From Pseudanabaena galeata CCNP1313 (GTDB lineage Bacteria; Cyanobacteriota; Cyanobacteriia; Pseudanabaenales; Pseudanabaenaceae), in the NCBI RefSeq assembly GCF_029910235.1, contig NZ_CP112878.1:87264-151263 (forward strand): 64,000 nucleotides of DNA, read 5' to 3'. A program made the translations under genes and the position numbers. The notes under the pieces were generated by a model, which made no database searches, was not told the DNA's origin, and was given only the letters and a program-made list of their open reading frames with translations. Shown piece by piece: positions 27,277-35,953 of this stretch (positions within the stretch are counted from its first letter, which is position 1; each line of letters begins with the position of its first letter).

Positions 27277-27666
27277 ATGTCACGGGACTTTATTACTAAG
27301 TATCAGGAATTGCGGGTATATCAATTGGCGTTTGAGGCGGCGATGTCTCTGCGTGAATTGGAATATGAGTTACCTGAACGTGAGAAAACTTTGCTGGCTG
27401 AACCGATGTTGCTTGCCGCAAGGTTAGTTTTTATTCATGTGGCGGCGGCTTGGCACAAACGCTATGCTTATCGCGCTTTTATTACTGGTATCAGTGATGC
27501 GGCATCTCATGCGGCTAAAGCTCAGTCATGGATTGAGTTTGCTGTGACCTGTGGCTATTTCGATGCGGAAAAAGGGCAGGAGATCTATCGTCAATATGAT
27601 GAGATTATTACGGCTCTAGGGCGGATGTCTGAGAATGCCAGTGCGTGGCTGGTGCGAGGTAAATAG
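27277..27666 (+). CDS. Four-helix-bundle protein, S23/Avd-like
   Basis: 129 residues. The pattern FITKYQELRVYQLAFEAAMSLRELEYELPEREKTLLAEPMLLAA ... FITGISDAASHAAKAQSWIEFAVTCGYF is that of the 23S-intervening-sequence/Avd four-helix bundle superfamily, which includes the accessory protein of diversity-generating retroelement reverse transcriptases. Here it follows an RT-Cas1, so it may assist that reverse transcriptase; this is inference from fold and location. I prefer the ATG at 27277 over the GTG at 27271 because GAGGTGG precedes it. The next gene starts within a few bases of its stop. Confidence 0.7.
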   Translation: MSRDFITKYQELRVYQLAFEAAMSLRELEYELPEREKTLLAEPMLLAARLVFIHVAAAWHKRYAYRAFITGISDAASHAAKAQSWIEFAVTCGYFDAEKGQEIYRQYDEIITALGRMSENASAWLVRGK

Positions 27667-27668
27667 TG

Positions 27669-28016
27669 ATGTTGCAGCGCTCTCAGTTAAAAATAGCGAT
27701 CGTGGGTGGGCATCCCAGTATTTATCGCGAGGTCAGCCATGCTTTGCGGAAAGGTTACGGTTTATGTGATTGGGTTGAGTTGCCTTCGTTTAGTAAGCTC
27801 GGCATTGGAGGCAGCAAAATCAAGGCAAAGATCCTCTACTGCGATCTCATTTTTATCCTGACGGGCTATATGCGTCATGGTCAAACTGATGCAGTTGCGG
27901 CGTTAAAGCGATCAGGGGCGATTTCAGGTAAGGTGATTTTGCTTTGCTGTCGGGGCAAAACTGGTGTGATGCGGGCTATTTTGCATCATGTTGACGTTTT
28001 GTGTGAGGTGGCATAG
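27669..28016 (+). CDS. DUF2325-like Rossmann-type protein
   Basis: 115 residues. The beginning KIAIVGGHPSIYREVSHALRKG and the centre AKILYCDLIFILTGYMRHGQTDAV resemble the DUF2325 fold (VGG ... DLxxxxTGxxxH), though the late part CCRGKTGVMRAILHHV is divergent. The function of DUF2325 proteins is unknown to me. It starts 2 bases after the preceding stop and probably forms a unit with RT-cas1, cas2 and the four-helix protein. Leader 4 follows directly. Confidence 0.55.
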   Translation: MLQRSQLKIAIVGGHPSIYREVSHALRKGYGLCDWVELPSFSKLGIGGSKIKAKILYCDLIFILTGYMRHGQTDAVAALKRSGAISGKVILLCCRGKTGVMRAILHHVDVLCEVA

Positions 28017-28027
28017 ACTATATCTCA

Positions 28028-28229
28028 TAGACCCAGTTCTAGGGGTCAGCCAGTACCTTGAAAACCGCATAACTTCGTCAACCCCAAGAACTCGCTCTCC
28101 CAGTAAGGGTTTGAGCCTGTTTTGAAAGATCCTTATTGATAGCTATTCTCAATAACTTGACAATTTTCTTACCCCCAAGAATTTTCGTGTTGTCAAATGC
28201 GCTCTAGGTAAGCCCTCCAGAAGCCGAGG
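28028..28229 (+). promoter_or_regulatory. CRISPR leader of array 4
   Basis: Homologous to leaders 2 and 3 from CAGTTCTAGGGGTCAGCC (28034) to the first repeat, including CTTGAAAACCGCATAA and TTACCCCCAAGAATTTTCG. It lacks the upstream TATTGACGGATGG block shared by leaders 2 and 3. A TTATTGA/TCAATAA hairpin is kept. Confidence 0.85.
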
Positions 28230-29369
28230 GTTTCAATTTTTTTACCCCGCAAGGGGACGGAAACTATCATCGACGACTACTGTATCAGCTTTTACAGGCG
28301 TTTCAATTTTTTTACCCCGCAAGGGGACGGAAACTGCTGTGCTTGTCCGTTAAGGCTACTGTGTTTCAATTTTTTTACCCCGCAAGGGGACGGAAACCAA
28401 CACAAGATTGCGAAGATTTTTCCATATTTATTATGGTTTCAATTTTTTTACCCCGCAAGGGGACGGAAACGGATGAGTATGGGAACGCAGACACAGACAC
28501 AGGTTTCAATTTTTTTACCCCGCAAGGGGACGGAAACATTGAACGTAAAGAAAATTGACTACCATGCTAAAGTTTCAATTTTTTTACCCCGCAAGGGGAC
28601 GGAAACTTTGTGAGATTTTGAAAACAGAATAAGAAAAAAGTTTCAATTTTTTTACCCCGCAAGGGGACGGAAACCATTGCCTTGAAGATCAACAGTCACG
28701 GTCATGTGTTTCAATTTTTTTACCCCGCAAGGGGACGGAAACGTAATTGAAAAAAGTTAAACCTTTCTCATCGAGTTTCAATTTTTTTACCCCGCAAGGG
28801 GACGGAAACCATAGGATGATACAGAAGCAATCAAGATTAACAAGTTTCAATTTTTTTACCCCGCAAGGGGACGGAAACTGAAGATAGCAACTAAATTTAA
28901 GTGTTTTAAGAAAAAAGTTTCAATTTTTTTACCCCGCAAGGGGACGGAAACTTTGATGAAGTTCCAATTCCAGGTTGCAAACGGTTTCAATTTTTTTACC
29001 CCGCAAGGGGACGGAAACTTACCAGTTACGGTGTAGATACATCCTGCCTTTCGTTTCAATTTTTTTACCCCGCAAGGGGACGGAAACTCTCGCCACTTAG
29101 TATTTAAATCATTAAGATCAACAGTTTCAATTTTTTTACCCCGCAAGGGGACGGAAACATTGGTTACCCTCATAAGGTAAGGTCAATACACGATAGTTTC
29201 AATTTTTTTACCCCGCAAGGGGACGGAAACAATACGATCATTGCTGATTTATCGTATAAAGAAGTTTCAATTTTTTTACCCCGCAAGGGGACGGAAACAA
29301 TCACTGTCTTTGACAGGGGAGTACGGAAAAGCTAGTTTCAATTTTTTTACCCCGCAAGGGGACGGAAAC
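28230..29369 (+). CRISPR. CRISPR array 4, 17 repeats of 35 bp
   Basis: Repeats start at 28230, 28300, 28363, 28436, 28503, 28572, 28640, 28708, 28775, 28844, 28917, 28984, 29053, 29124, 29196, 29264 and 29335. The repeat is the same as in array 3 (GTTTCAATTTTTTTA, CCCCGCAAGGGG, ACGGAAAC). Spacers run 28-38 bp. It is served most plausibly by the RT-Cas1 module 1.2 kb upstream. Confidence 0.98.
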
Positions 29370-29398
29370 GTAAGGGAAAGACGGAAGAAAGAAGATTG

Positions 29399-30466
29399 GG
29401 CACTGGTCAGTTAAGGCGTGAGGGAAGTAAAGCCGCGTAATGACAGCAACTCCAGCATAGAAATCGGTCGATGATATAGCCCGATCGCCATAACTGGAGT
29501 CTTGTTCTTGCCTAAGCCCCCGTGAGGTCTTACCCAGTTGTGTACCAATCTTTGCACAGTGACTGCGCGTTGTAATCCTTCAGTATTCTTTGCATATAGG
29601 TTTTGTCTGCGGCGATAAGCGCTACATCTCCTTCTCAATGCACTGTTGTTTGCTTCATTGTGATTAGCATGAACGTCACTCCTGTCGCTAATCGCGGTAT
29701 AAGGATGCTCAGGTTTTACCCATTCGACTCGACGATTGCCCTGTGAGCCTTTGATTTTGATCGCCACTTCTAATCCATATCGCCATACTTTCCGATGTCC
29801 ATACTCACGGCTTACTTCGGTGGATTTGAGGTACACACTTGCCATTTGCCAAAGTTGTTGGGCATATCTCCTTTCACCATCGCTAAACCATCGGATGTAT
29901 TGAATTGCCTTTGACCATTGCCATGCTGTTTTTGTTGCTTTCTCAAATAGTTCGGTGGTTTTCTTGCCTGCCTTTGCTTCAATCCAATAGCGACTGTTGC
30001 GTTCGATAAATACTACTGTCCACCCTTTTGATTCACTGGGGGGGAAGGTTCTCGCTTACGCGAGTATAAATTTCATCTCCTTCAATAGTCACTTCTCCTC
30101 CTGCTGGGGCTTCTGGACTCCATTGCTGTGCTTGATTTGCCAGTTTTTGCTCCCATCTCATGATGCTGGTGTGCGATTTCTCTAGCACTCTCCCACTTGC
30201 TCTGATTCCCATCCCCTCTGTCCTCATTTTCAGCGCATAGGACACGATACTTGCTGGGGTTCTTAGCCTTGACATCGCTGTTCCTGTCCGTTCGTTGAAT
30301 CTTTTGCCACATCCTTTGCATAAATAATTCTGGATCGCTTTGCCGTCTTGGTGGTAATCCTTGCCATTCTTGACTACCTTTTCGCTTTGGCAGTGGGGAC
30401 ATTTCATGATTTACTCCTTGGCTCTACATCTTTATTTTAACCCTCACTCCTTCACTGACCAGTGCC
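29399..30466 (-). mobile_element. IS1-family insertion sequence, 1068 bp
   Basis: Terminal inverted repeats of 26 bp with 24 matches begin GGCACTGGTCAGT at both ends. GAAGATTG is duplicated on both sides (29391-29398 and 30467-30474), the 8-bp target duplication usual for IS1. It encodes one transposase on the - strand with a disrupted frame. It landed inside the trailer element of array 4, separating the array from the following TA and CARF genes. Confidence 0.93.
29411..30407 (-). pseudogene. IS1-family transposase with frame change at a C7 run
   Basis: The upstream frame (30033-30407) gives an InsA-like part with zinc ribbon (MKCPHCQSEKVVKNG ... LCKGCGKRF) and an HTH (GMGIRASGRVLEKSHTSIMRW), then GDEIYTRVSENLPPQ and a stop. 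The second part (29411 to about 30047) carries WTVVFIERNSRYW, the second Asp in FSDGERRYAQQLW and the Glu in HNEANNSALRRR, so the DDE triad is complete. The frames are joined at a run of seven C at 30040-30046 (read on the - strand); six C would fuse them. It is therefore a single-base disruption or a programmed shift; the direction is +1, unlike the -1 shift of classical IS1. Confidence 0.85.
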
Positions 30467-30575
30467 GAAGATTGAAGAGGGAAAGAAGACCAAGAGATGA
30501 AAATACTAGTAACAAAGAACGAAATGAGAAATAATAATTTACCAAAAACTTTAATCTAAATTCGATCTTCAGTCT

Positions 30576-30995
30576 TCAATCTTCTGCCTGTAATTCAACC
30601 ATCTCCAAAAACATTGATGCAGAAACTACCTGTGTATTTTGCAAATCAGAAATATCATCAAAATCGCGATCGCCAGTAATTAAATAGGCGGCATTAGCCG
30701 CGATCGCGCATTCCAAAAACTTAGCATCCTTAGGATCTCTAGGAAAATCAACAGAAATACTCACATCAATAGTCGTTGTAAATGCATCAATAATTTTTAG
30801 CCATCTTTGTTGCTGCTCTGTGGACAGCTTTAATTTTTTACGCATTAAAACTGCTTTATACTCAGCCAGAATTCCTTAAGACACAACCCACATAAAATTT
30901 GGATTAGATACCAAAGTTAAAATGACAGACTCAGGATAACGTCCTGTCAGTGAAGCTGAAATCAGAATATTAGTGTCAACAATAACTTTAATCAT
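30576..30995 (-). pseudogene. PIN-family toxin with an internal stop codon
   Basis: Reading from the ATG at 30995 gives MIKVIVDTNILISASL and, at codon 40 (30876-30878), a TAA in VVS-stop-GILAEYKAVL. The frame then continues with a normal PIN end (DPKDAKFLECAIAANAAYLITGDRDF). Family members usually carry Glu or Gln at this place, so one substitution explains the stop. The acidic residues D7, E in AEYK and D in DFDD are otherwise kept. It overlaps the antitoxin stop by 4 bases. The toxin is presumably inactive unless a downstream start gives a partial protein. Its last codons come from the trailer element. Confidence 0.82.
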
Positions 30996-31267
30996 TCGCC
31001 CCTACGATAAGCAGCAATTTCTTCGGCAATTTCTTCTTCGGTTATTGGATTATCTGCATGAATAGCCTGAGTCTCTTTAAGTAACTGCTTGAGATCTTCA
31101 ACTAAAATCTTTCTGTCTTGTATTATTTTAGGCTTTGACTGATTCTGATTAACTTGTTGCTGATAAAGTAGAAAGTTTACAAAATCAATTACAGAATTTA
31201 ATTTGTCTGCTTCAAGATCATCTAACTTTTTGACAAGGCGATCGCGTAACGTACTATTGGCAGTCAT
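30992..31267 (-). CDS. Antitoxin of the disrupted PIN toxin
   Basis: 91 residues: an N-terminal helical part (STLRDRLVKKLDDLEADKLNSVIDFVNFLLYQ) followed by a charged C-terminal half (ILVEDLKQLLKETQAIHADNPITEEEIAEEIAAYRRGE) that would bind the PIN partner. The ATGA overlap with the toxin gene is the usual TA coupling. The antitoxin frame is intact although the toxin is not. Confidence 0.7.
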   Translation of the reverse strand: MTANSTLRDRLVKKLDDLEADKLNSVIDFVNFLLYQQQVNQNQSKPKIIQDRKILVEDLKQLLKETQAIHADNPITEEEIAEEIAAYRRGE

Positions 31268-31406
31268 AGCTCATGTTCCTTATAAACATATAACAACTAT
31301 ACAAAAAATTTCTTGATCGGTAAATGATGACGGAACACTCCCTTTACCTGAAACTTGTATAATTTGAACCTAAAGCTGGTTTTGTCTAATTATTCCCTGT
31401 AAAGCA

Positions 31407-32225
31407 ATGCGTAAAACTATAGACTCCCTCGCCAAGCCCAATAAATATCCCATCATCTTCTTTGTCTTTACCCTAACCCTCAGCATTGCCGCCAACGGAT
31501 TATCGACACTGCTTCTTGACACCCTCGGCACATGGTTAGAGACAAAATATGGCTTGAGCAAAATCTTTTGGCAAATTGTTGTAGTAAGCATCCTCTCGAT
31601 CATTCTATTTCTATCAATTTCCAACATCAAACGCATCATCTCAAATATCTTTAGCGATCGCAGCCTTATCAGTGAAGCCCCCGAAGAACTAAACGCCACA
31701 TTTAGAGGATTAATTATCTTTGCCAGTCTCACAGTAGACTCATCTGCAAAAATTGCCATTCAACATCACTGGAAAGAAAGTAAAGGCGATCTTCAGCATT
31801 GTTGGATTATTTGCGGAGGAGACAAAGCACTAGCAGCCACTAAGGAAATAATTAAGGATCTAATTATACCTGACAATATTTTTCACTTTGATCGCGATTA
31901 CCCATTAAGCGATCCAGAAAACCCTAAAAAACAACTTTCCCTAGTCATCAACCCTGAAGATGCTAACGATCCTAATCAGATTCGTAAAATTGTCGAAGCC
32001 ATATATCAAGATGCGAAGGAAAATTATGATCTGGATAACTCAGACATCATTGCCGACTATACAGGCGGTACAAAATCTATGACCGCAGGACTAGTCCTAG
32101 CCTGTGCAAGTCCAGATCGTCGATTACAATATGTACTGAGCGATTATATTGATAATAAACCAGTCAATCCCAAGGTAATGGAGATCAAACTCTCCTATAG
32201 CCTTAAACCAGTCAAGACTTACTAA
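31407..32225 (+). CDS. Second membrane-anchored CARF protein
   Basis: 272 residues, a paralog of the 3954 protein. Two N-terminal hydrophobic helices (YPIIFFVFTLTLSIAANGL and IFWQIVVVSILSIILFLSIS) precede a CARF domain ending with IIADYTGGTKSMTAGLVLAC and SPDRRLQYVLS, the last of which parallels SPNRHLEYIIQ in the paralog. The middle parts (HHWKESKGDLQHCWIICG versus FHWNQGKNPIYQCCWLICT) also match. No catalytic effector domain is visible. It is 7 bases upstream of cas6 and in the same direction, so they form an operon. The likely role is a membrane effector switched by cyclic oligoadenylate. Confidence 0.82.
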   Translation: MRKTIDSLAKPNKYPIIFFVFTLTLSIAANGLSTLLLDTLGTWLETKYGLSKIFWQIVVVSILSIILFLSISNIKRIISNIFSDRSLISEAPEELNATFRGLIIFASLTVDSSAKIAIQHHWKESKGDLQHCWIICGGDKALAATKEIIKDLIIPDNIFHFDRDYPLSDPENPKKQLSLVINPEDANDPNQIRKIVEAIYQDAKENYDLDNSDIIADYTGGTKSMTAGLVLACASPDRRLQYVLSDYIDNKPVNPKVMEIKLSYSLKPVKTY

Positions 32226-32232
32226 GCATTCC

Positions 32233-33366
32233 ATGCCAAGCCCCCAGAAACCAACGATCGCCCCATGGACAGACGACACCGAAATCGTCAGTATCACCCT
32301 GACCTTAAAAGCGATCGCCGACATTGAATTATCCCCTAACTACACCACTGCCTTACATGCGTGGTTTCTGCATCAAGTCCGTGCTAGCGATCCACAACTC
32401 TCAGCATATCTCCATGATGGACAATCCGAAAAAGCCTTTGCCATATCTCCCCTCAATGGCAAACTTGAACTCATAGCCAATACATTCCTCGCTAGAGCCG
32501 ATAGCACCTATACATGGACAATCTCCGCCCTATCAAATGATCTATGTGAATGGTTGAGAACTTGGTACAACGACCATCCAGAAACGATTAATCTTTACAG
32601 TGGCAACTTTGCGATCGCGCAGATAGCCATTAATCAACCTGCCACCACCTACAATAATCTCTGGTCAGCTTCAGCAAATCCAGAATCCAGATTTACACTT
32701 GCTTTCCTAACGCCGACTTGCTTTCGTAGCAAAAATCATCATTTACCCTTACCGATTCCCGCCAACATCTTCCATAGCTACCTCCGCCGATGGAACGACT
32801 TTGCGCCTGAAGCTTTTCCTCAAGAGGAGTTTTTAGCATGGATTGAACAGGTAGTTTATATAACTAACTACGATCTTGTCTGTACTAAGGTTGCTGTTGC
32901 AAAACAGGGCTATGTGACTGGATTTACTGGTACAGTCGAATTTGCTGTCGATTTCAAAGCTTCTCATAATTCTGATTTTGAAAGGTTGCTCTCGGCATTA
33001 ATTAAACTCGCTAATTATTGCGGAACGGGGCATAAAACAACGTTTGGGCTAGGACAAACGAGACTAATTGGGAAGAATGAAGTCGGAAACTGGAAGAATG
33101 AAAAAGAATCAATAGTAACAACTCCCATTCAAGAGCATTTAATTAAGAGAATCGCTGAGCTAACAGAGCTATTTCTACAAACCAAAAAAAGACAAGGAGG
33201 CGATCGCGCTCAGAACACCGCTACTATCTGGGCAACCATCTTAGCAAGGTATGAACTAGGCGAAAGTCTCAAAGCGATCGCGATCGATCTCGATATGCCC
33301 TATGAAACAGTGAGAAAATATGCCCAAGCTGCGCGTAAGGCGATCGCTCTAAGCAATTCACTGTAA
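32233..33366 (+). CDS. cas6: Cas6 with C-terminal HTH-like extension
   Basis: 377 residues. Residues 1 to about 270 are a Cas6 RAMP with FTLAFLTPTCFRSKNHHLPLPI, HSYLRRWNDFAPEAF, TGFTGTVEF and the glycine-rich ANYCGTGHKTTFGLGQTRL. After a linker (GKNEVGNWKNEKESIVTT), about 100 residues end in an HTH-like segment (ESLKAIAIDLDMPYETVRKYAQAARKA). The linker DNA (33066-33110) resembles the purine-rich trailer element. It differs from the Csm-operon Cas6 and may process the repeats of a different array. It is coupled to the CARF gene by 7 bases. Confidence 0.9.
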   Translation: MPSPQKPTIAPWTDDTEIVSITLTLKAIADIELSPNYTTALHAWFLHQVRASDPQLSAYLHDGQSEKAFAISPLNGKLELIANTFLARADSTYTWTISALSNDLCEWLRTWYNDHPETINLYSGNFAIAQIAINQPATTYNNLWSASANPESRFTLAFLTPTCFRSKNHHLPLPIPANIFHSYLRRWNDFAPEAFPQEEFLAWIEQVVYITNYDLVCTKVAVAKQGYVTGFTGTVEFAVDFKASHNSDFERLLSALIKLANYCGTGHKTTFGLGQTRLIGKNEVGNWKNEKESIVTTPIQEHLIKRIAELTELFLQTKKRQGGDRAQNTATIWATILARYELGESLKAIAIDLDMPYETVRKYAQAARKAIALSNSL

Positions 33367-33407
33367 ACAACTAAAGTCAGCTCTGGTATTGACATAGCAA
33401 GCAGTCT

Positions 33408-34952
33408 CTAGCCTCGAATTACAATAATTTCTCGCCCTGCGGGACTGATGACATTTTCAGTAGTAGTGCGATCGCTTAGCGGCGGCAAGCCAGAACGGCG
33501 ATCGAATATCACTAACCAACCCGTATCCAAACTCAACCCCGATAAATACTTATCCAACTGCTTTAATCCTTCCTTGATTGGATCTGGCTTCTTGTCTCGC
33601 CATACTTTCAACTCCATCGCCAAAGTTGTCTTACCATAGCGCAAACAAATATCCATTCTTCCCGAACCAATGGCATATTCTCTCTCCAAAGTGCCCCCAC
33701 CATTAACAACACGGTGCAGAAAAGCCATCAATACAATATGAGGTGCAATCTCTGGATAGGGTGTACTGTCAAATAAAGGCTCTCCATGCTGCCGCCAGAA
33801 TAATAAGAACGCTTCCAACAAGCGATCGGGCAAAAATTCACCTTGCTCACTAAGCCAGATTGGTTGAAGATACCCAATAGAAGCAGTAGTTACATAGGCA
33901 AGCACTCTAGGAAGCACTTCCTGATAAATAGGATTAGCGATCGCCAAACCATTTTCGTTAGTACAAAGCCCTAAATCTAAAACGTAGCGAATATCATCCT
34001 GTGGTACATCTGGCAGTTCCTGCCCAGCGAGAATAGGCTGAATCACTGCTCTGACTCTATCTTCCCGTAATCTTTCGGCAAGGCTATCCAGATGCGTATC
34101 CTGTCTCTTTATCAGTACTTCCTTAGCTTGATTTACTAGCTCAGCAGTAATAGGAATAGATGGATCTTTAGCAATATATTCAACAATTTCCTTAGCGATC
34201 GCATTAACTAACCAAGGCTGACCCTGCGTCAAATGAAAAGCTAAATCGACAGCTTCAGTCGTAAATATCTGTCCTGTCGCTTCTGTATGTTGCTGATAGA
34301 GATTCCTCACATCCTCAAGAGTGAAATTACTTAGAGTAAAAGAACGCACTTTAATATTAAAAGGGCTGGAGGTATTTAGCCGATCGCTTCCCCCTGATGC
34401 ATATTTATAATCCCGCACATCACGCATCCCCACCAATGAAACTGACTGCGGAAATCCCTGCGGACGACGGGGAAATCCAGATCGGATTTGTCGTAGTACA
34501 GAAACCAAGGTCTCATCACTCAAAGCATCAATTTCATCAAGAAATACTGCTAAAGGGCGCGATGATTCTTGTGACCATGCTGCCAAAAAAGCACCGATTT
34601 GACGACCTGATTCTCCTAAAATTCCATTACTTGGCTGTAACTCTGGTGGCAAATAAAATCTAATCGCATCTTGCCACTCATCTAATATGGCTCTCTCTGC
34701 TAACTCAGGATCGTGAGAAAATACTGCTCCCACTTCCAAGGACAACATCACTGACGTATACTGCCCGCTAGCTGTTAACTCCTTTGCCAGCGAAATCATT
34801 GCTGTAGTTTTACCCACTTGTCTTGGCGCATGGAGGACAAAATAATTCCGCTGCGAGATTAGATTGACTAACTCAGGCAAGCGCCCTGTGGACGGCAGCA
34901 TGTAATGAATATCAACTTGACAAGGACCAGCAGTATTAAACCATTTTGGCAT
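33408..34952 (-). CDS. AAA-like ATPase with C-terminal PD-(D/E)XK-type nuclease domain
   Basis: 514 residues. The N-terminal ATPase domain has Walker A in HAPRQVGKTTAMISLAKEL and Walker B in LAVFLDEIDALS, with a C-terminal lid and helical region like other archaeal-type/AAA_35 ATPases. The last 100 residues carry GSGRMDICLRYGKTTLAMELKVWRDKK, where Asp and ExK fit the PD-(D/E)XK catalytic pattern. Proteins of this build occur in mobile-element and defence settings, but the activity of this one is unknown. It converges on cas6 with about 40 bases between stops. Confidence 0.75.
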   Translation of the reverse strand: MPKWFNTAGPCQVDIHYMLPSTGRLPELVNLISQRNYFVLHAPRQVGKTTAMISLAKELTASGQYTSVMLSLEVGAVFSHDPELAERAILDEWQDAIRFYLPPELQPSNGILGESGRQIGAFLAAWSQESSRPLAVFLDEIDALSDETLVSVLRQIRSGFPRRPQGFPQSVSLVGMRDVRDYKYASGGSDRLNTSSPFNIKVRSFTLSNFTLEDVRNLYQQHTEATGQIFTTEAVDLAFHLTQGQPWLVNAIAKEIVEYIAKDPSIPITAELVNQAKEVLIKRQDTHLDSLAERLREDRVRAVIQPILAGQELPDVPQDDIRYVLDLGLCTNENGLAIANPIYQEVLPRVLAYVTTASIGYLQPIWLSEQGEFLPDRLLEAFLLFWRQHGEPLFDSTPYPEIAPHIVLMAFLHRVVNGGGTLEREYAIGSGRMDICLRYGKTTLAMELKVWRDKKPDPIKEGLKQLDKYLSGLSLDTGWLVIFDRRSGLPPLSDRTTTENVISPAGREIIVIRG

Positions 34953-35463
34953 GACGACAACTAACTAACGGGCAGATACCTCAACAATATAACGCAACGC
35001 GCCAAGCAAACCCCTCAAACCTCGAAAAAGTGTTAACTACAATAAGTATAAATACTTATTCGTATAAATTTAATGGCAAATAATTGATGATTATTTGCTC
35101 TAAGATAAATCTGAGACAAGTTAGGGCTTAGATCTTGATTTTACGATTTGTGATTGTGACCATAAGTTTGCCGCAGCAGCAAATTTATGGTGCCAACTTC
35201 TAGGATAAGGGACTCTAATACATAGCCAGTATACATTTCGGGGAAATGGGTCATGTTCTCAAAATCCCGTCTCCTAAAGTTATTTAGCCTAGCTCTAGCA
35301 AAAACAATCACTGCCGTTCTTTGCGTTAATCACTTTAGTAATGTCGCCAACAACTTACAACTTACCAGCTAAGTCCGAGATCGTTATTCAAATTACTAAT
35401 ACGCCTTTTTCACATTTCTGCTCTTTCCGTACCCCCTTCTCTGTGAATGGAGCAATACCTTAG
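34953..35463. other. Non-coding region with two small hairpins and one tiny reading frame
   Basis: About 510 bases without a clear gene. AATAAGTAT/ATACTTATT (35041-35060) and GCAAATAAT/ATTATTTGC (35076-35098) form two adjacent hairpins. A 39-codon frame at 35253-35372 starts MFSKSRLLKLFSLALAKTI, signal-peptide-like, but it has no supported family and may be a remnant. Confidence 0.4.
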
Positions 35464-35949
35464 TTATAGACTTTGCTCCCAATCTAGCAAGACATTAGGA
35501 GCAATCCATTTTCCTCTATCTTCTATAAGAATTCTTTTCATCTCTAATACTTGATCAATAGTTCTATATCCTGTATCAGACATTTCTTTTAGCAGTTGCA
35601 AAGTCCGAATGTAATTAATTTGATAGTTGTTACATATTTTGAGCATTTTCCCATCATCTGTGCCACAAATAAGTTTTGATTGCTTGGCGATCGCTAGTGT
35701 TGAACAATCAGCAGTGGAAATAGGAGAGAATTCTTGTCTAAACTTTCTGTAAAGGCTATATATCTCTTCAGTATTGAGAGGCAATGGCTGAAGATATTTA
35801 ACAGCAGATTCTTTAGTTCTCTCGTCTAACTTACCAATACCAAGAATATCTTCAGATACAAAAAGAGGATTATAGTTATCTTGGAGCCATGTCCATTCAT
35901 TCAGCCAGTGGAAATCAATTAGGGCATTAGCATCCAAGATCATAGTCAT
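35464..35949 (-). CDS. PIN-like nuclease paired with XRE-ImmA protein
   Basis: 161 residues. MTMILDANALIDFHWLNEWTW opens with the first PIN-type Asp, and ISTADCSTLAIAKQSKLICGTDDGKMLKIC carries two further acidic positions in the right order, so a PIN-like ribonuclease fold is likely. It begins 4 bases after the stop of the XRE-ImmA gene. In such pairs the XRE-peptidase protein is thought to control or hold the toxic partner. The assignment of the toxin role is inference. Confidence 0.7.
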   Translation of the reverse strand: MTMILDANALIDFHWLNEWTWLQDNYNPLFVSEDILGIGKLDERTKESAVKYLQPLPLNTEEIYSLYRKFRQEFSPISTADCSTLAIAKQSKLICGTDDGKMLKICNNYQINYIRTLQLLKEMSDTGYRTIDQVLEMKRILIEDRGKWIAPNVLLDWEQSL

Positions 35950-35953
35950 AGTC

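Larger units (their letters stand above)
29370..30592. repeat. Purine-rich trailer element of array 4, split by an IS1-family element
   Basis: The left arm (GAAAGACGGAAGAAAGAAG at about 29377) is cut at 29398 and resumes at 30467 after the IS. The element ends with TTCGATCTTCAGTCTTC near 30580, overlapping the 3' end of the PIN gene, whose last codons (QAED, stop) derive from it. The centre GAGAAATAATAATTTACC is the empty-site counterpart of the MITE insertion in the array 3 trailer. Confidence 0.7.

Noticed and set aside
24878..27666. Diversity-generating retroelement (RT next to an Avd-like protein)
   Set aside because: The RT is fused to Cas1 and followed by cas2, and I see no template/variable repeat pair or a variable C-type lectin gene.
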